Shown here: positions 18,161 through 27,192 of the stretch, one piece after another
How the letters are laid out: each line of letters opens with the position of its first letter
Position numbering within the stretch: position 1 is the stretch's first letter
From: Kribbella antiqua
Lineage (GTDB): Bacteria > Actinomycetota > Actinomycetes > Propionibacteriales > Kribbellaceae
Direction: 5' to 3'
DNA length: 50,615 nucleotides
Assembly: GCF_004345665.1 (NCBI RefSeq)
Contig: NZ_SLWR01000022.1
Location: forward strand, 1 to 50,615
Notes under the pieces: model-generated
Told to the model about the DNA's origin: nothing
What the model saw: only the letters and a program-made list of their open reading frames with translations
Databases searched by the model: none
Position numbers and translations under genes: made by a program

Positions 18161-18826
18161 GTGGGGCGCCGATCAGGGCGGGGAGGTCGGTGAAGGACGC
18201 GACTGTTGGGCCGGTCCAGGTCGGGTCGCTGTCGGCGTGCTCGGTCGTGCGGATGGCGTACATCCCGAGTGCGGCGGCGCCGGGCAGCTCGTTGTCGCAG
18301 CCGTCTCCTACGTAGACACAGTCCGACGGTGAGACGCCCAACGCGTTGCACGCCGCGAGGTAGATCTCGGGCTCCGGCTTGGCCGCGCCGACCTCTGCAG
18401 AGAACGCGGTCGTCTCGAAGTACGGCGGTAGGGGACTGGCCTGCCATTGCAGCTGGGTCTCCGACGTGATGTTGCTGACGAGGCCGATGCGCCAGCCGGC
18501 AGACTGGAGCTCGGACAGGGTCTGCAGCGTCCCGGTCGGGCGGCTCCGAGCAGTTGCCGGGCGAGGTTGCGGCGGAGGACCGTTGCCTGATGCACCTGGT
18601 CGTCGCTCGGGTCTCCCCCGCTCCGCCGCGCGATCACCCGGAGCGTGTTCGGCAGATCGCCGTACGCCCCGGTGAAACGCTCGTACGACGTCGCGCCGAA
18701 CTCCCGCGCAAACGCGTCCGCGTCCACCCCCAGCACCTGAGCCATCTCCCGATGCACCACGTCACGCTCGGCGTCGCCACCGGGCACAAGGGTGCTGAAC
18801 AGGTCCAGGATGAGAGCTCGGCGCAT
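18161..18826 (-). pseudogene. HAD-superfamily hydrolase gene, frameshifted
   Basis: The ATG at 18826 follows the Lrp gene stop by one base. The frame begins RRALILDLFSTLVPGG (HAD motif I, with Asp and the Ser/Thr region) and continues through the cap to ARQLLGAARP. There the reading frame must change: homologous sequence (GTLQTLSELQSAGWRIGLVSN, then GVSPSDCVYVGDGCDNELPGA, HAD motif IV) is in another frame. One base appears to be missing from the G/C run at about 18538-18541. The downstream frame then has no stop near the expected C-terminus. Either a pseudogene or a sequencing error; the second irregularity favours decay. Confidence 0.75.
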
Positions 18827-18827
18827 G

Positions 18828-19268
18828 TCAGAGCGCCGGCGGGCGGCGTTCGTACGGCGTGCTGAGGACGATTGTGGTGGTGGTGGAGACGTTGGCCCGG
18901 GCTCGGATGACGGCCAGGAGGTTTTCGAGGGCGGCCGGGGAGGCTACGCGGACGACCAGGATGTAGCTGGAGTCGCCGGCGACCGAGTAGCAGGACTCGA
19001 TTTCGCGGACCTCGCGGAGGCGTTCCGGGGAGTCGTCCGGTTGCGAGGGGTCGATCGGGCGGATCGAGATCAAGGCGGTGAGCGGGAGGTCCAGCGCGGT
19101 GTGGTCGACGGTTGCCGCGTACCCCTGGATGATGCCGCGCTGCTCCAGCCGCTTGACGCGCTGATGCACCGCCGAAGTGGACAGGCCGGTCGCCTTGCCC
19201 AGGTCGGTGAAGCTCATCCTGCCGTCGGACGCGAGCAGGCCGACGATCTTGCGGTCCAGTTCCTCCAC
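18828..19268 (-). CDS. Lrp/AsnC family transcriptional regulator
   Basis: 146 residues from a GTG. The N-terminal winged helix (LDRKIVGLLASDGRMSFTDL, GLSTSAVHQRVKRLEQRGII) is followed by a RAM ligand-binding domain (ALISIRPIDPSQ ... ESCYSVAGDSSYILVVRVAS). Lrp/AsnC proteins sense amino acids and usually regulate amino-acid metabolism and themselves. The next gene in the same direction is the broken HAD gene, one base away. It is a possible, unproven, candidate for control of the lysine locus 4 kb away. No clear autoregulatory palindrome was found in 19269-19377. Confidence 0.92.
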   Translation of the reverse strand: MEELDRKIVGLLASDGRMSFTDLGKATGLSTSAVHQRVKRLEQRGIIQGYAATVDHTALDLPLTALISIRPIDPSQPDDSPERLREVREIESCYSVAGDSSYILVVRVASPAALENLLAVIRARANVSTTTTIVLSTPYERRPPAL

Positions 19269-19377
19269 GTTGGAGACATTACTGGAGCGTGATGCCGGAC
19301 GGCACGCGTTCTCACCGTCACCGGCTCAGTGTCAGCACCACGCCCGCACTGTCGGACGGCTGTGAAAGCATCACCCC

Positions 19378-20322
19378 ATGGCTGAGACACCCCAGCGTCT
19401 GATGCTGCTCGATACCGCGTCGCTGTACTTCCGTGCGTTCTTCGGTGTGCCGGACACGATGAAGGCTGCCGACGGGACGCCGACCAACGCCATCCGCGGC
19501 TTGCTCGACTTCATCGCGCGGCTGGTCGAGAACCACCGGCCGACCCATCTGGTCGCCTGCTGGGACGACAACTGGCGGCCGTCCTGGCGGGTCGCGCTGA
19601 TCCCGTCGTACAAGGCGCAGCGGGTCGAGTTCGTCACGCCGAAGGGCGAGCAGGTCGAGGACGTGCCGGACCGGCTGGAGGTCCAGGTGCCGTACATCCG
19701 CGCCTGCCTGGAGGCCCTCGGCATCGCCGTCGTCGGCGCGCCCGACCACGAGGCGGACGACGTCATCGGCACGCTGTCGCACCAGGCGACGATGCCGGTC
19801 GATGTCGTCACCGGCGACCGCGACCTCTTCCAGCTCATCGACGACAGCCGCGGCATCCGCGTCGTCTACACCGCCGCGCGCGGCGTCGGCCGGGCCGATG
19901 TGTACGACGAAAAGGCGCTGCTCGCCAAGTACGAGATCCCCGCGAACCGGTACGCCGACTTCGCCACGCTCCGCGGTGACGCGTCCGACGGCCTGCCCGG
20001 TGTGAAGGGCGTCGGCGAGAAGACCGCCGCCTCCCTCGTCCTCGCGTACGGCGACCTGGACGGCATCCGCACGGCCGCCGCCGACCCGAGTACGCCGATG
20101 TCGCCGTCGGTGAAGCGGAAGATCCTGGACTCCGCCGACTACCTCGACGTGGCGCCGAAGGTAGTCGCGGTCGCGAAGGACGCCCCTGTCACCAAGGTCG
20201 ACGCGACCATCCCGCACGAAGTGAAGGACCCCGAGCGCTGGCTGGACCTGGTCGAGCTCCTCGAGCTCGGCGGCAGCGCGCAGCGGGTCATGGCCGCCCT
20301 CAACCTAGGACCGAAGGCATGA
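19378..20322 (+). CDS. 5'-3' exonuclease, Pol I N-domain family
   Basis: 314 residues, the size of stand-alone bacterial Exo/flap nucleases. Metal-ligand motifs appear in order: LMLLDTASLYFRAFFG, ACWDDNWRPSWR, APDHEADDVIGTL, VVTGDRDLFQLI. The H3TH DNA-binding motif is FATLRGDASDGLPGVKGVGEK. It lacks the polymerase domain, so it is the free-standing paralogue found in many actinobacteria, probably acting on 5' flaps or RNA primers. It overlaps the next gene by four bases (ATGA). Confidence 0.92.
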   Translation: MAETPQRLMLLDTASLYFRAFFGVPDTMKAADGTPTNAIRGLLDFIARLVENHRPTHLVACWDDNWRPSWRVALIPSYKAQRVEFVTPKGEQVEDVPDRLEVQVPYIRACLEALGIAVVGAPDHEADDVIGTLSHQATMPVDVVTGDRDLFQLIDDSRGIRVVYTAARGVGRADVYDEKALLAKYEIPANRYADFATLRGDASDGLPGVKGVGEKTAASLVLAYGDLDGIRTAAADPSTPMSPSVKRKILDSADYLDVAPKVVAVAKDAPVTKVDATIPHEVKDPERWLDLVELLELGGSAQRVMAALNLGPKA

Positions 20323-21521
20323 GCACGACACGAGAGCTGGCCGAGCAGTACCGCGACGAGATCGTCACCCTTCGCCGCAAGCTCCACCAGGTCCCGGAGT
20401 TCGATCTCGAGCTGCCCAAGACCCAGCAGCTCATCCTGGATGCGCTCGAAGGCCTGCCGCTGGAGATCACCCTCGGCAAGAACCTGTCCTCAGTGACCGC
20501 GGTACTGCGTGGCGGTCGCGGGCCGGGTCCCGTCGTACTGCTGCGGGGCGACATGGACGCGCTCCCGGTCACCGAGCGGGTCGACGTCCCGTACGTCTCG
20601 CAGCATCCCGGGATGATGCATGCCTGCGGCCACGACCTGCACGTCGCCGGCCTCGTCGGCGCGGCGAAGATCCTGTCGGCGCTGCGGGACGAGCTGGCGG
20701 GCGACGTCGTCTTCATGTTCCAGCCGGGCGAGGAGACCACCGGCGGCGCGCCGATCATGATCCGCGAGGGCGTCCTCGACGCGGCCGGGCGCCGGGCGGA
20801 TGCCGCCTACGGTCTGCACGTCGGTTCCGCCAGCCAGCCGTTGGGGATGTGGAGCAGCAGACCTGGCTCGTTCATGGCGGCCGCCGACCAGTTGAACGTG
20901 CGCGTTGTCGGGGCCGGTACGCACGGCTCGACGCCGTACCGCGGCAAGGACCCGATTCCGGCGGCCTGCGAGATGGTGGGTGCGCTCCAGACGATGATCA
21001 CGCGGCAGTTCGACGTGTTCGACCCGGTCGTCCTCACCGTCGGCCGGATCGCGGGTGGCACGAAGGAGAACATCATCCCGGACGACGCGTTCTTCGATGC
21101 GACTGTACGGACGTTCTCGGAGGAGACCCGTGCGAAGGTCCAGCAGGCGTCGACCCGGTTGGTCGAAGGCATGGCCGCGGCGTACGGACTCACCGTCGAG
21201 GTGAACTATCACATCGGCTACCCGGTGACGGTCAACAACGCCGCGGAGTTCGAGTTCGCCCGAGAGACGATCGTCGACCTCTTCGGCGCAGACCGGTTCC
21301 GCGAACGGCCGAATCCCCGGTGCGGCGCCGAGGACTTTTCCTACATCCTCAACGAGGTCCCCGGCGTCTACCTCAACCTCAGCGCCTGCCGTTCCGCCGA
21401 CCCCGAGGCCGCGGCCGACAACCACTCCCCCTTGGCCGACTTCGACGACTCCATCCTCCCCGACGCCGCCGCCCTCCTCGCCGAACTCGCCGTACGCCGC
21501 CTCGTTCGCGGAGTCAGCTGA
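20319..21521 (+). CDS. M20-family amidohydrolase/peptidase
   Basis: 400 residues. RGDMDALPV, GMMHACGHDLHVAG (metal Cys103 and His105) and FQPGEETTGGA (catalytic/metal Glu138-Glu139) define the M20D hippurate hydrolase/IAA-amino-acid hydrolase group. The dimerisation domain (about 185-300) is followed by the C-terminal RCGAEDFSYI. Such enzymes hydrolyse N-acyl amino acids or similar amides in the cytoplasm. Translation is coupled to the exonuclease gene, although no functional link is obvious. Its stop abuts the stop of the convergent response-regulator gene with no gap. Confidence 0.9.
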   Translation: MSTTRELAEQYRDEIVTLRRKLHQVPEFDLELPKTQQLILDALEGLPLEITLGKNLSSVTAVLRGGRGPGPVVLLRGDMDALPVTERVDVPYVSQHPGMMHACGHDLHVAGLVGAAKILSALRDELAGDVVFMFQPGEETTGGAPIMIREGVLDAAGRRADAAYGLHVGSASQPLGMWSSRPGSFMAAADQLNVRVVGAGTHGSTPYRGKDPIPAACEMVGALQTMITRQFDVFDPVVLTVGRIAGGTKENIIPDDAFFDATVRTFSEETRAKVQQASTRLVEGMAAAYGLTVEVNYHIGYPVTVNNAAEFEFARETIVDLFGADRFRERPNPRCGAEDFSYILNEVPGVYLNLSACRSADPEAAADNHSPLADFDDSILPDAAALLAELAVRRLVRGVS

Positions 21522-22172
21522 CTAGCCGCCGAGGCCGGCGTTGCGGGCTCGGATGATGGCTTCGGCTCGGTCGGCGACGTGGAGTTTGGCGAAGATGTTG
21601 GAGACGTTGTTGCGGACTGTCTTCGGCGACAGGTAGAGCTCGGTGGCGATCTGTGCGTTGGAGCGGCCGGCCGCGACGAGAGCGAGGATCTCGTGTTCGC
21701 GTGCGGTGAGCTGCGGGAACGGGCTGCCCGGAGCGGCGACCGGCACGGCGGAGAAGAACTCGGCGACCCGGCGCGCGATCGCCGGACCGAAGATCGCCTC
21801 GCCCTGCGCGACGGCCGTGATCGCGCGGACGATCTCGGCCTGGTTCGCGCCCTTCAGCAGATAGCCGCGCGCGCCGGCCCGCATCGCGGCGAACAGCGTC
21901 TGGTCCTCCTCGGCCATCGTCAGTACGACGACCCCGATATGCGGGCTGTCCGCGGTGATCGCCCGCGTCGCCTCGATCCCGTCCAGCCGCGGCATCTGCA
22001 CATCCATCACCACGACATCGGGCTGCAACTCCCGCGCCCCATCCACTGCCTCGACCCCGTCGGCCGCCGTACCGACGACTTCGACGCCCTCCAGCGAACC
22101 GAGCAGAGCCGCGAGCCCGTCGCGGTAGACAGGGTGGTCGTCCGCCAGCAGAACCCGCACGACCTCACCCAT
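21522..22172 (-). CDS. NarL/LuxR-type response regulator
   Basis: 216 residues. Receiver domain 1-125 carries DDH (11-13), phospho-acceptor Asp57 in VVVMDVQMP, and a Thr/Lys switch (VLTMAEED ... YLLKGA). A linker leads to the C-terminal LuxR helix-turn-helix (LTAREHEILALVAAGRSNAQ ... SPKTVRNNVSNIFAKL). The start overlaps the kinase gene by eight bases, so the two form a cognate pair. The likely target is the divergent promoter at 24220-24384. Confidence 0.95.
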   Translation of the reverse strand: MGEVVRVLLADDHPVYRDGLAALLGSLEGVEVVGTAADGVEAVDGARELQPDVVVMDVQMPRLDGIEATRAITADSPHIGVVVLTMAEEDQTLFAAMRAGARGYLLKGANQAEIVRAITAVAQGEAIFGPAIARRVAEFFSAVPVAAPGSPFPQLTAREHEILALVAAGRSNAQIATELYLSPKTVRNNVSNIFAKLHVADRAEAIIRARNAGLGG

Positions 22173-24219
22173 GAACGACCTCCGGTACGGCGTCCAGCGG
22201 CAACCTCACGCGTACGACGGTCCCGCCCTCGGCCGGGCAAGTCACGCTGCAGACTCCCCCGAGCTCGGCCGCTCGATCTCGCACCGACAACATCCCCACG
22301 CCCGCCACGACCTCCTCGCCGATCCCGATCCCGTCGTCCGTCACCGACAACTCCAACGTCGATCCCTCCAGCTTCAACGCGATATCGCAGCGGCTCGCCG
22401 CGGCATGCCGGGCGACGTTCGTGAGCGCCTCCGAGGCAATCCGGTACGCCGCGACCTCGACCCCGGCCGGCAACGCTCCCAGCGCATCCGCGTCGACCGA
22501 CACCGCCAGCCCGCCGAGCCGGAACCGCTCAGCCTGCTGCTCAATCGCCCGTACCAACCCGAGCTCGTCCAGCGCCGGCGGCCGCAGATCGTGTACCAAC
22601 CGTCGTACGTCGGCCAGCGCGGCCGCGACCTCGGTCGTCGCCTGCTCGAGCATGCGGTCGGCCTGATCGGGCGCGGACTTCGACAGGTTGCGGGCGGTCT
22701 CGATCCGCAGCGCCACCGCTCCGAGGCTCGGGCCGAGGCTGTCGTGCAGGTCCCGCCGGATCCGCCGCCGTTCCTCCTCGCGGGCAGCAACCAGTCGGCT
22801 CCGTCCTTGCTGCAGCTCGGCGCTCAGCTCACTGGCCCGAGCGGCGGCCGCCGCTTGCCGCACGAGATCGCCCAGCAGCCGCTGGTCGCGCTCAGACAAC
22901 GTCGTGCCACCTCCCGGACTGAACACCAGCCGCCCAACCGGCTCGCCGCGATAGCCGACCGGCAACGCGTGCGTCGGTTCCGATTCGCGCCCGTGCTCGA
23001 CGATCGCCAGTCGGCCGTCGGATCGCTCGATCTCCACCCGCACATAAGGCAGCCGGAACGCCTCAGCCAGCGTGCGCGCGACCGCGCGCAGTTGGTCGTC
23101 CGGGTCGGCGGCCGATTCCAGTCGCTCGGCCAGGGTCGACATGGTCGCGTAGGGATCGTCGCGCGAGCCGCGGACGAGACGTCGTACCCAACGCCAGAGC
23201 CGACTGCGCAGCGGGGCGTAGAGCACGGCGACGACCGCGATGGCGACCAGCGCGGCATCACGTTCGCCGAGCACGCCGCCGGCGAGGGCGAACACGGCCA
23301 GGTCGACGCCGACGACCAGGACCGCGAGTACGCCGTACAGGAAAGTGGCCGAGAGCAACCGGTCGACGTCGTACAGGCGATGCTTGGTGACGGCGACGAC
23401 GATCGCGGCCGAGGTGAGGGCGATCGCCAGGCCGAAGGTGAGAGCGGAGACAACCGGCGGATTCCTGAACGGCACGATCAGCACGAGCATGTCCACGAGT
23501 GCCGCCCACATCAGCCAGCGGATCTGGGCTCGCCGCTCCCGTGACGCGGCCCGATAGCGGTGCACGGTGACAGCGAACGGTACGACGAGGCTCACGATCA
23601 CACCGGCGTACGCGACCTGCAGCAGCGGCTTCCACACGTCGTACGAGAGATTGAGGCTGAACGGATCCAGCGACAGCCGAGTGATCTCAGGTGGCAGCGT
23701 GGCCGCGTGGTAGCGCTCCATGACCGCCATGGGCGCCACGATCAGCAAGAGGGGCAGCAGCAAGGTCAGAGCCAGGCTGGCGATGGACAGCCAGCGCCAC
23801 AGCTTAGCGGTGACCAGCTTGCCGTCCGGAAACAGCAGGATGAGGAGCGGCAGCCCAAGCAGCAGAAACGAGCCGGTGCGGGAGTAGAACCAGTACGTCG
23901 CCGACGCACCGGGCAGACCGGGCGACGTGTAGATCGCGTACGCCGCCCAGCTCGACGCGAAGCCGTCGACGACCCACAGCACACCGGAGCCGGTCAGGAC
24001 CCCCGCGATCGGGTGCCGAGGCAGGCGATGCAGGAGCAGCAGGCCGGGGATCAGCTGGGCGAGTCCGGAGAGCGCCGCGGTCCAGCCTGCGTCCAGCTCG
24101 GCAGCGTCCGGGATGCGGGAGCCGTTGCGGATGTCCAGCACGACGGTCAGGGCGAACAGCAGCAGGCCGGCAGCGCCCGCTGCGGCCGTTTCCCATCCCC
24201 TGCGCGTGGTCTCCCCCAT
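22165..24219 (-). CDS. Multi-pass sensor histidine kinase (HisKA_3)
   Basis: 684 residues. Eight to ten membrane helices fill about 12-335 with no large extracytoplasmic domain, suggesting sensing within the membrane or by a GAF-like segment (about 350-455). The dimerisation/phospho-acceptor motif RRIRRDLHDSLGPSLG gives His492, and the HATPase domain ends the protein (DDGIGIGEEVVAGVGMLSVR). Architecture and order fit kinases that pair with NarL-type regulators, such as DesK/LiaS-like sensors of envelope or lipid state. The signal is unknown. Confidence 0.92.
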   Translation of the reverse strand: MGETTRRGWETAAAGAAGLLLFALTVVLDIRNGSRIPDAAELDAGWTAALSGLAQLIPGLLLLHRLPRHPIAGVLTGSGVLWVVDGFASSWAAYAIYTSPGLPGASATYWFYSRTGSFLLLGLPLLILLFPDGKLVTAKLWRWLSIASLALTLLLPLLLIVAPMAVMERYHAATLPPEITRLSLDPFSLNLSYDVWKPLLQVAYAGVIVSLVVPFAVTVHRYRAASRERRAQIRWLMWAALVDMLVLIVPFRNPPVVSALTFGLAIALTSAAIVVAVTKHRLYDVDRLLSATFLYGVLAVLVVGVDLAVFALAGGVLGERDAALVAIAVVAVLYAPLRSRLWRWVRRLVRGSRDDPYATMSTLAERLESAADPDDQLRAVARTLAEAFRLPYVRVEIERSDGRLAIVEHGRESEPTHALPVGYRGEPVGRLVFSPGGGTTLSERDQRLLGDLVRQAAAAARASELSAELQQGRSRLVAAREEERRRIRRDLHDSLGPSLGAVALRIETARNLSKSAPDQADRMLEQATTEVAAALADVRRLVHDLRPPALDELGLVRAIEQQAERFRLGGLAVSVDADALGALPAGVEVAAYRIASEALTNVARHAAASRCDIALKLEGSTLELSVTDDGIGIGEEVVAGVGMLSVRDRAAELGGVCSVTCPAEGGTVVRVRLPLDAVPEVVHG

Positions 24220-24240
24220 CGGTGCATTGTCACCCAGAGT

Positions 24241-24286
24241 GTGTCCCGCCGTCGCGGGTCAGTTGTCCCTTCCGGACTCGGGACAC
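24241..24286. promoter_or_regulatory. Inverted TGTCCC repeats, candidate operator
   Basis: TGTCCC (24264-24269) and GGGACA (24280-24285) are separated by ten bases. A further GTGTCCC lies at 24241-24247. The site sits in the divergent interval between the kinase gene and the membrane protein gene, a natural target for the adjacent response regulator. Confidence 0.45.
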
Positions 24287-24384
24287 AGCAGAGGACCGCA
24301 GTACCTGCCGCCCGGGTCGCCCGAACCCGGAGAGTTCTGGCCAGGAGGTACGCCAGGTACCGCCAAGGGGAGGAAGGAAAGACC

Positions 24385-25032
24385 ATGACGGAGACACCAG
24401 CCCGGGTCCGCACCGACGTTCAGTACGGCGGTACAACGACCACCGCACGACAGGCCGGGATCGACCCTCAGACCGTACGTCGGCTGGGCATCGGGCTGAC
24501 CACGGGCACGCTGGCCTGGGCGGCGAGCATCTTCGTGTTCACTACCGTCGCCGACGGCTGGCCCGGCCGGATCGGTGACCTCACCGGTCTCGCGTTCCAG
24601 CTCGGCGTGTTCTGCCTGCTGACGGTGCAGTTCAAGACGCAGGCGATCGGCGTCAGCCGGGCGGCCCGGGTGGCGCTGAGGGTGGAAGCGGTGATCCTGG
24701 GCATCGCGAGCATCTGGTCGCTGCTGCACGGCGTACTCCCGTCCAACCTGCAGGACGCGGCCTGGCTCGTGCCGCTGGACATCTGCTGGCCGCTGTCGAT
24801 GCTCGGCATGGCGGTCATCGCCGTCAAGCTGGCCTTCACCGGACGCTGGCGGGGTGCGCTGCGGTGGTGGCCGCTGATCGCGGAGAGCTGGGCGGTCGTC
24901 ACCGTGCCGTCCTTCATCCTCCTCGGCGACCAGGCCGCCCGCTGGGTCGGCGGCTTCCACCTCCTGATCGGCTACGCCACCCTAGGCCTCTTGCTCGCCC
25001 GCCGGCCGCAGCTCGTAGTACCGCAGGACTAA
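24385..25032 (+). CDS. Six-helix membrane protein, likely target of the two-component system
   Basis: 215 residues from an ATG with AGGAAGG upstream. A 45-residue polar N-terminus is followed by about six helices (starting near RRLGIGLTTGTLAWAASIFV). Charged residues are few, and it ends ARRPQLVVPQD. No transporter or enzyme motif is visible. It is divergent from the kinase gene across a palindromic region, so it is probably controlled by that system and may be its effector or accessory sensor. Function unknown. Confidence 0.75.
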   Translation: MTETPARVRTDVQYGGTTTTARQAGIDPQTVRRLGIGLTTGTLAWAASIFVFTTVADGWPGRIGDLTGLAFQLGVFCLLTVQFKTQAIGVSRAARVALRVEAVILGIASIWSLLHGVLPSNLQDAAWLVPLDICWPLSMLGMAVIAVKLAFTGRWRGALRWWPLIAESWAVVTVPSFILLGDQAARWVGGFHLLIGYATLGLLLARRPQLVVPQD

Positions 25033-25070
25033 CCAGCCGGGGTGCATCAGGGGACACCACCGGCCACACA

Positions 25071-25105
25071 GAAGAGGCGCCACCCACCACGGGTGGCGCC
25101 TCTTC
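25071..25105. terminator. Strong bidirectional terminator
   Basis: GAAGAGGCGCCACCC (25071-25085) pairs perfectly with 25091-25105 over a five-base loop, a 15-bp stem. It lies between the convergent membrane-protein and ABC-exporter genes. Confidence 0.9.
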
Positions 25106-25140
25106 CGCTGTGACGGCCGTGCGACTGACCGCCGTACTGG

Positions 25141-27192
25141 CTAAGGCCGGGCTGCTGGTGCGGCGGCCGGGGTTGGGAGTGCGGCGGCTTCCTCGTCGAT
25201 GTCTACTACGGCGCCGGCGAACTGGGCGTTGTAGAGGCGGGCGTAGGCGCCGTTCGCGGTGAGGAGTTGCTGGTGGTTGCCTTGTTCGACGATGGAGCCG
25301 TTCTCCATGACGAGGATCAGGTCCGCGTCGCGGATGGTGGAGAGGCGGTGGGCGATGACGAAGCTGGTGCGGTCGGAGCGCAGCGCCGCCATGGCGCGTT
25401 GGACCAGGACCTCGGTGCGGGTGTCGACCGAGCTGGTTGCCTCGTCCAGGATCAGGAGCTGCGGATCCGCCAGGAACGCGCGGGCGATGGTGAGCAACTG
25501 CTTCTCACCGGCGCTGACGTTGCTGCCCTCCTCGTCGATCACCGTGTCGTACCCGTCCGGCAGGCTGTGCACGAACCGATCGACGTACGTCGCCTTGGCC
25601 GCGGCGAGCATGTCCTCCTCGGTCGCGTTCAGGTTGCCGTACATGATGTTGTCCCGGATCGTGCCGCCGAACAGCCAGGTGTCCTGCAGCACCATGCCGA
25701 TCCGCGAGCGCAGGTCGTGCCGGGTCAGCTCGGTGATGTCGACGCCGTCCAGGGTGATCCGGCCGGCGTTCAGCTCGTAGAACCGCATGATCAGGTTGAC
25801 CAGCGTCGTCTTGCCGGCGCCGGTCGGCCCGACGATCGCGACCGTCTGACCGGGCTCGGCGACCAGGCTGAGGTCGGTGATCAGCGGCTTCTCCGGGTCG
25901 TACGAGAACGCCACGTGCTCGAACTCGACCCGGCCGCGGGCCTCGGTGACCTCGGCCGGCGTCGCGTCGTCCGGCACCTGCTCCTTGGCGTCCAGGACCT
26001 CGAACACCCGCTCGGCCGAGGCGACCCCGGACTGCAGCAGGTTCGCCATCGAGGCGACCTGGGTCAGCGGCTGGGTGAACTGCCGCGAGTACTGGATGAA
26101 CGCTTGTACGTCGCCCAGCGACATCGTGCCGGACGCCACCCGCAGGCCGCCGACGACCGCGATCACCACATAGTTCAGGTTCCCGATGAACATCATCAGC
26201 GGCATGATCAGGCCGGAGATGAACTGCGCCCCGAACGCGGCCTGGTAGAGCTCGTCGTTCTTCTCGGCGAAGCTCGCCTCGATCTCCTTCTGCCGGCCGA
26301 AGACCTTGACCAGCTCGTGTCCGGTGAACGCCTCTTCGATCTGGCCGTTCAGGGCACCGGTGTGCCGCCACTGCGCGACGAACCGGGCCTGCGAGCGCTT
26401 CGCGATCGCCGCCGTGATCACCATCGAGATGGGGATCGTGACCAGCGCGATGAGGGCGAGCAGCGGCGAGACCACGAACATCATCGTCACCACGCCGATC
26501 ACCGTCAGCAGGGACGTGAGCAGCTGGCTCAGCGTCTGCTGCAGGCTGGTCGAGATGTTGTCGATGTCGTTGGTCACCCGGCTGAGCAGCTCACCGCGCG
26601 GCGCGCCGTCGAAGTAGCTCAGCGGCAGCCGGTTCAGCTTGTCCTCCACCTCGGAGCGCAGCTCAAAGACCGTCCGCTGGACCACGCCGTTCAGGATGTA
26701 GCCCTGCATCCAGGAGAGGAAGAACGCGCCGGCGTACAGGCCGAGCACCAGCAGCAGGACGTTGCGCAGGGCATCGAAATCGATCCCCACGCCCGGGATC
26801 AGGTCGATCCCCTGCAGCAGGTCCGCGAACCGGCCGTTGCCGGACGCCCGGGCCTGCTCGATCACCTGCTCCTTGCTGAGGTTCGCCGGCAGTCCCTTGC
26901 CGATCGCGCCGGCGAAGATGATGTCGGTCGCCTTGCCGAGGATCTTCGGGCCGAGCACCGACAGGCCGACGCTGGCGACGGCCAGCAGGATCACCCCGAG
27001 CACCTGTGTCCGGTGCGGCCGCAGCCGCCGGAGCAGCCGCTTCGCCGACGGGCCGAAGTTCATCGACTTGTCGCCGGGGATACCCCCGGGTGGGCCGAAC
27101 GCACGACCGGTCGTCGGCCGCTCGGTCGCCTTCACCGTCGCCGGAGCCTGCCCGTTGGATGCAGCTGTGGGCGTTTGCTTGTCGTCGCTCAT
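25141..27192 (-). CDS. ABC exporter half-transporter, consensus-Glu subunit
   Basis: 683 residues from ATG 27192 (MSDDKQTP), which overlaps the partner stop as ATGA and has GGAGGAGG upstream; an earlier start at 27246 lacks that logic. A polar N-terminal extension of about 70 residues precedes six membrane helices and the nucleotide-binding domain: Walker A GPTGAGKTT, Walker B LLILDEATSSVD with the catalytic Glu intact, and switch His in VIAHRL. The signature is the unusual VSAGEKQ. It pairs with the upstream subunit, whose ATP site lacks the Glu, giving one active and one degenerate site as in TM287/288. Confidence 0.92.
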   Translation of the reverse strand: MSDDKQTPTAASNGQAPATVKATERPTTGRAFGPPGGIPGDKSMNFGPSAKRLLRRLRPHRTQVLGVILLAVASVGLSVLGPKILGKATDIIFAGAIGKGLPANLSKEQVIEQARASGNGRFADLLQGIDLIPGVGIDFDALRNVLLLVLGLYAGAFFLSWMQGYILNGVVQRTVFELRSEVEDKLNRLPLSYFDGAPRGELLSRVTNDIDNISTSLQQTLSQLLTSLLTVIGVVTMMFVVSPLLALIALVTIPISMVITAAIAKRSQARFVAQWRHTGALNGQIEEAFTGHELVKVFGRQKEIEASFAEKNDELYQAAFGAQFISGLIMPLMMFIGNLNYVVIAVVGGLRVASGTMSLGDVQAFIQYSRQFTQPLTQVASMANLLQSGVASAERVFEVLDAKEQVPDDATPAEVTEARGRVEFEHVAFSYDPEKPLITDLSLVAEPGQTVAIVGPTGAGKTTLVNLIMRFYELNAGRITLDGVDITELTRHDLRSRIGMVLQDTWLFGGTIRDNIMYGNLNATEEDMLAAAKATYVDRFVHSLPDGYDTVIDEEGSNVSAGEKQLLTIARAFLADPQLLILDEATSSVDTRTEVLVQRAMAALRSDRTSFVIAHRLSTIRDADLILVMENGSIVEQGNHQQLLTANGAYARLYNAQFAGAVVDIDEEAAALPTPAAAPAARP

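Noticed and set aside
16443..18341. Very long open frame antisense to the membrane/lipoprotein fusion gene
   Set aside because: Only the first 50-60 codons match HAD sequence. The rest is Arg/Gly/Asp-rich antisense composition, opposite a gene with clear signal and membrane features.
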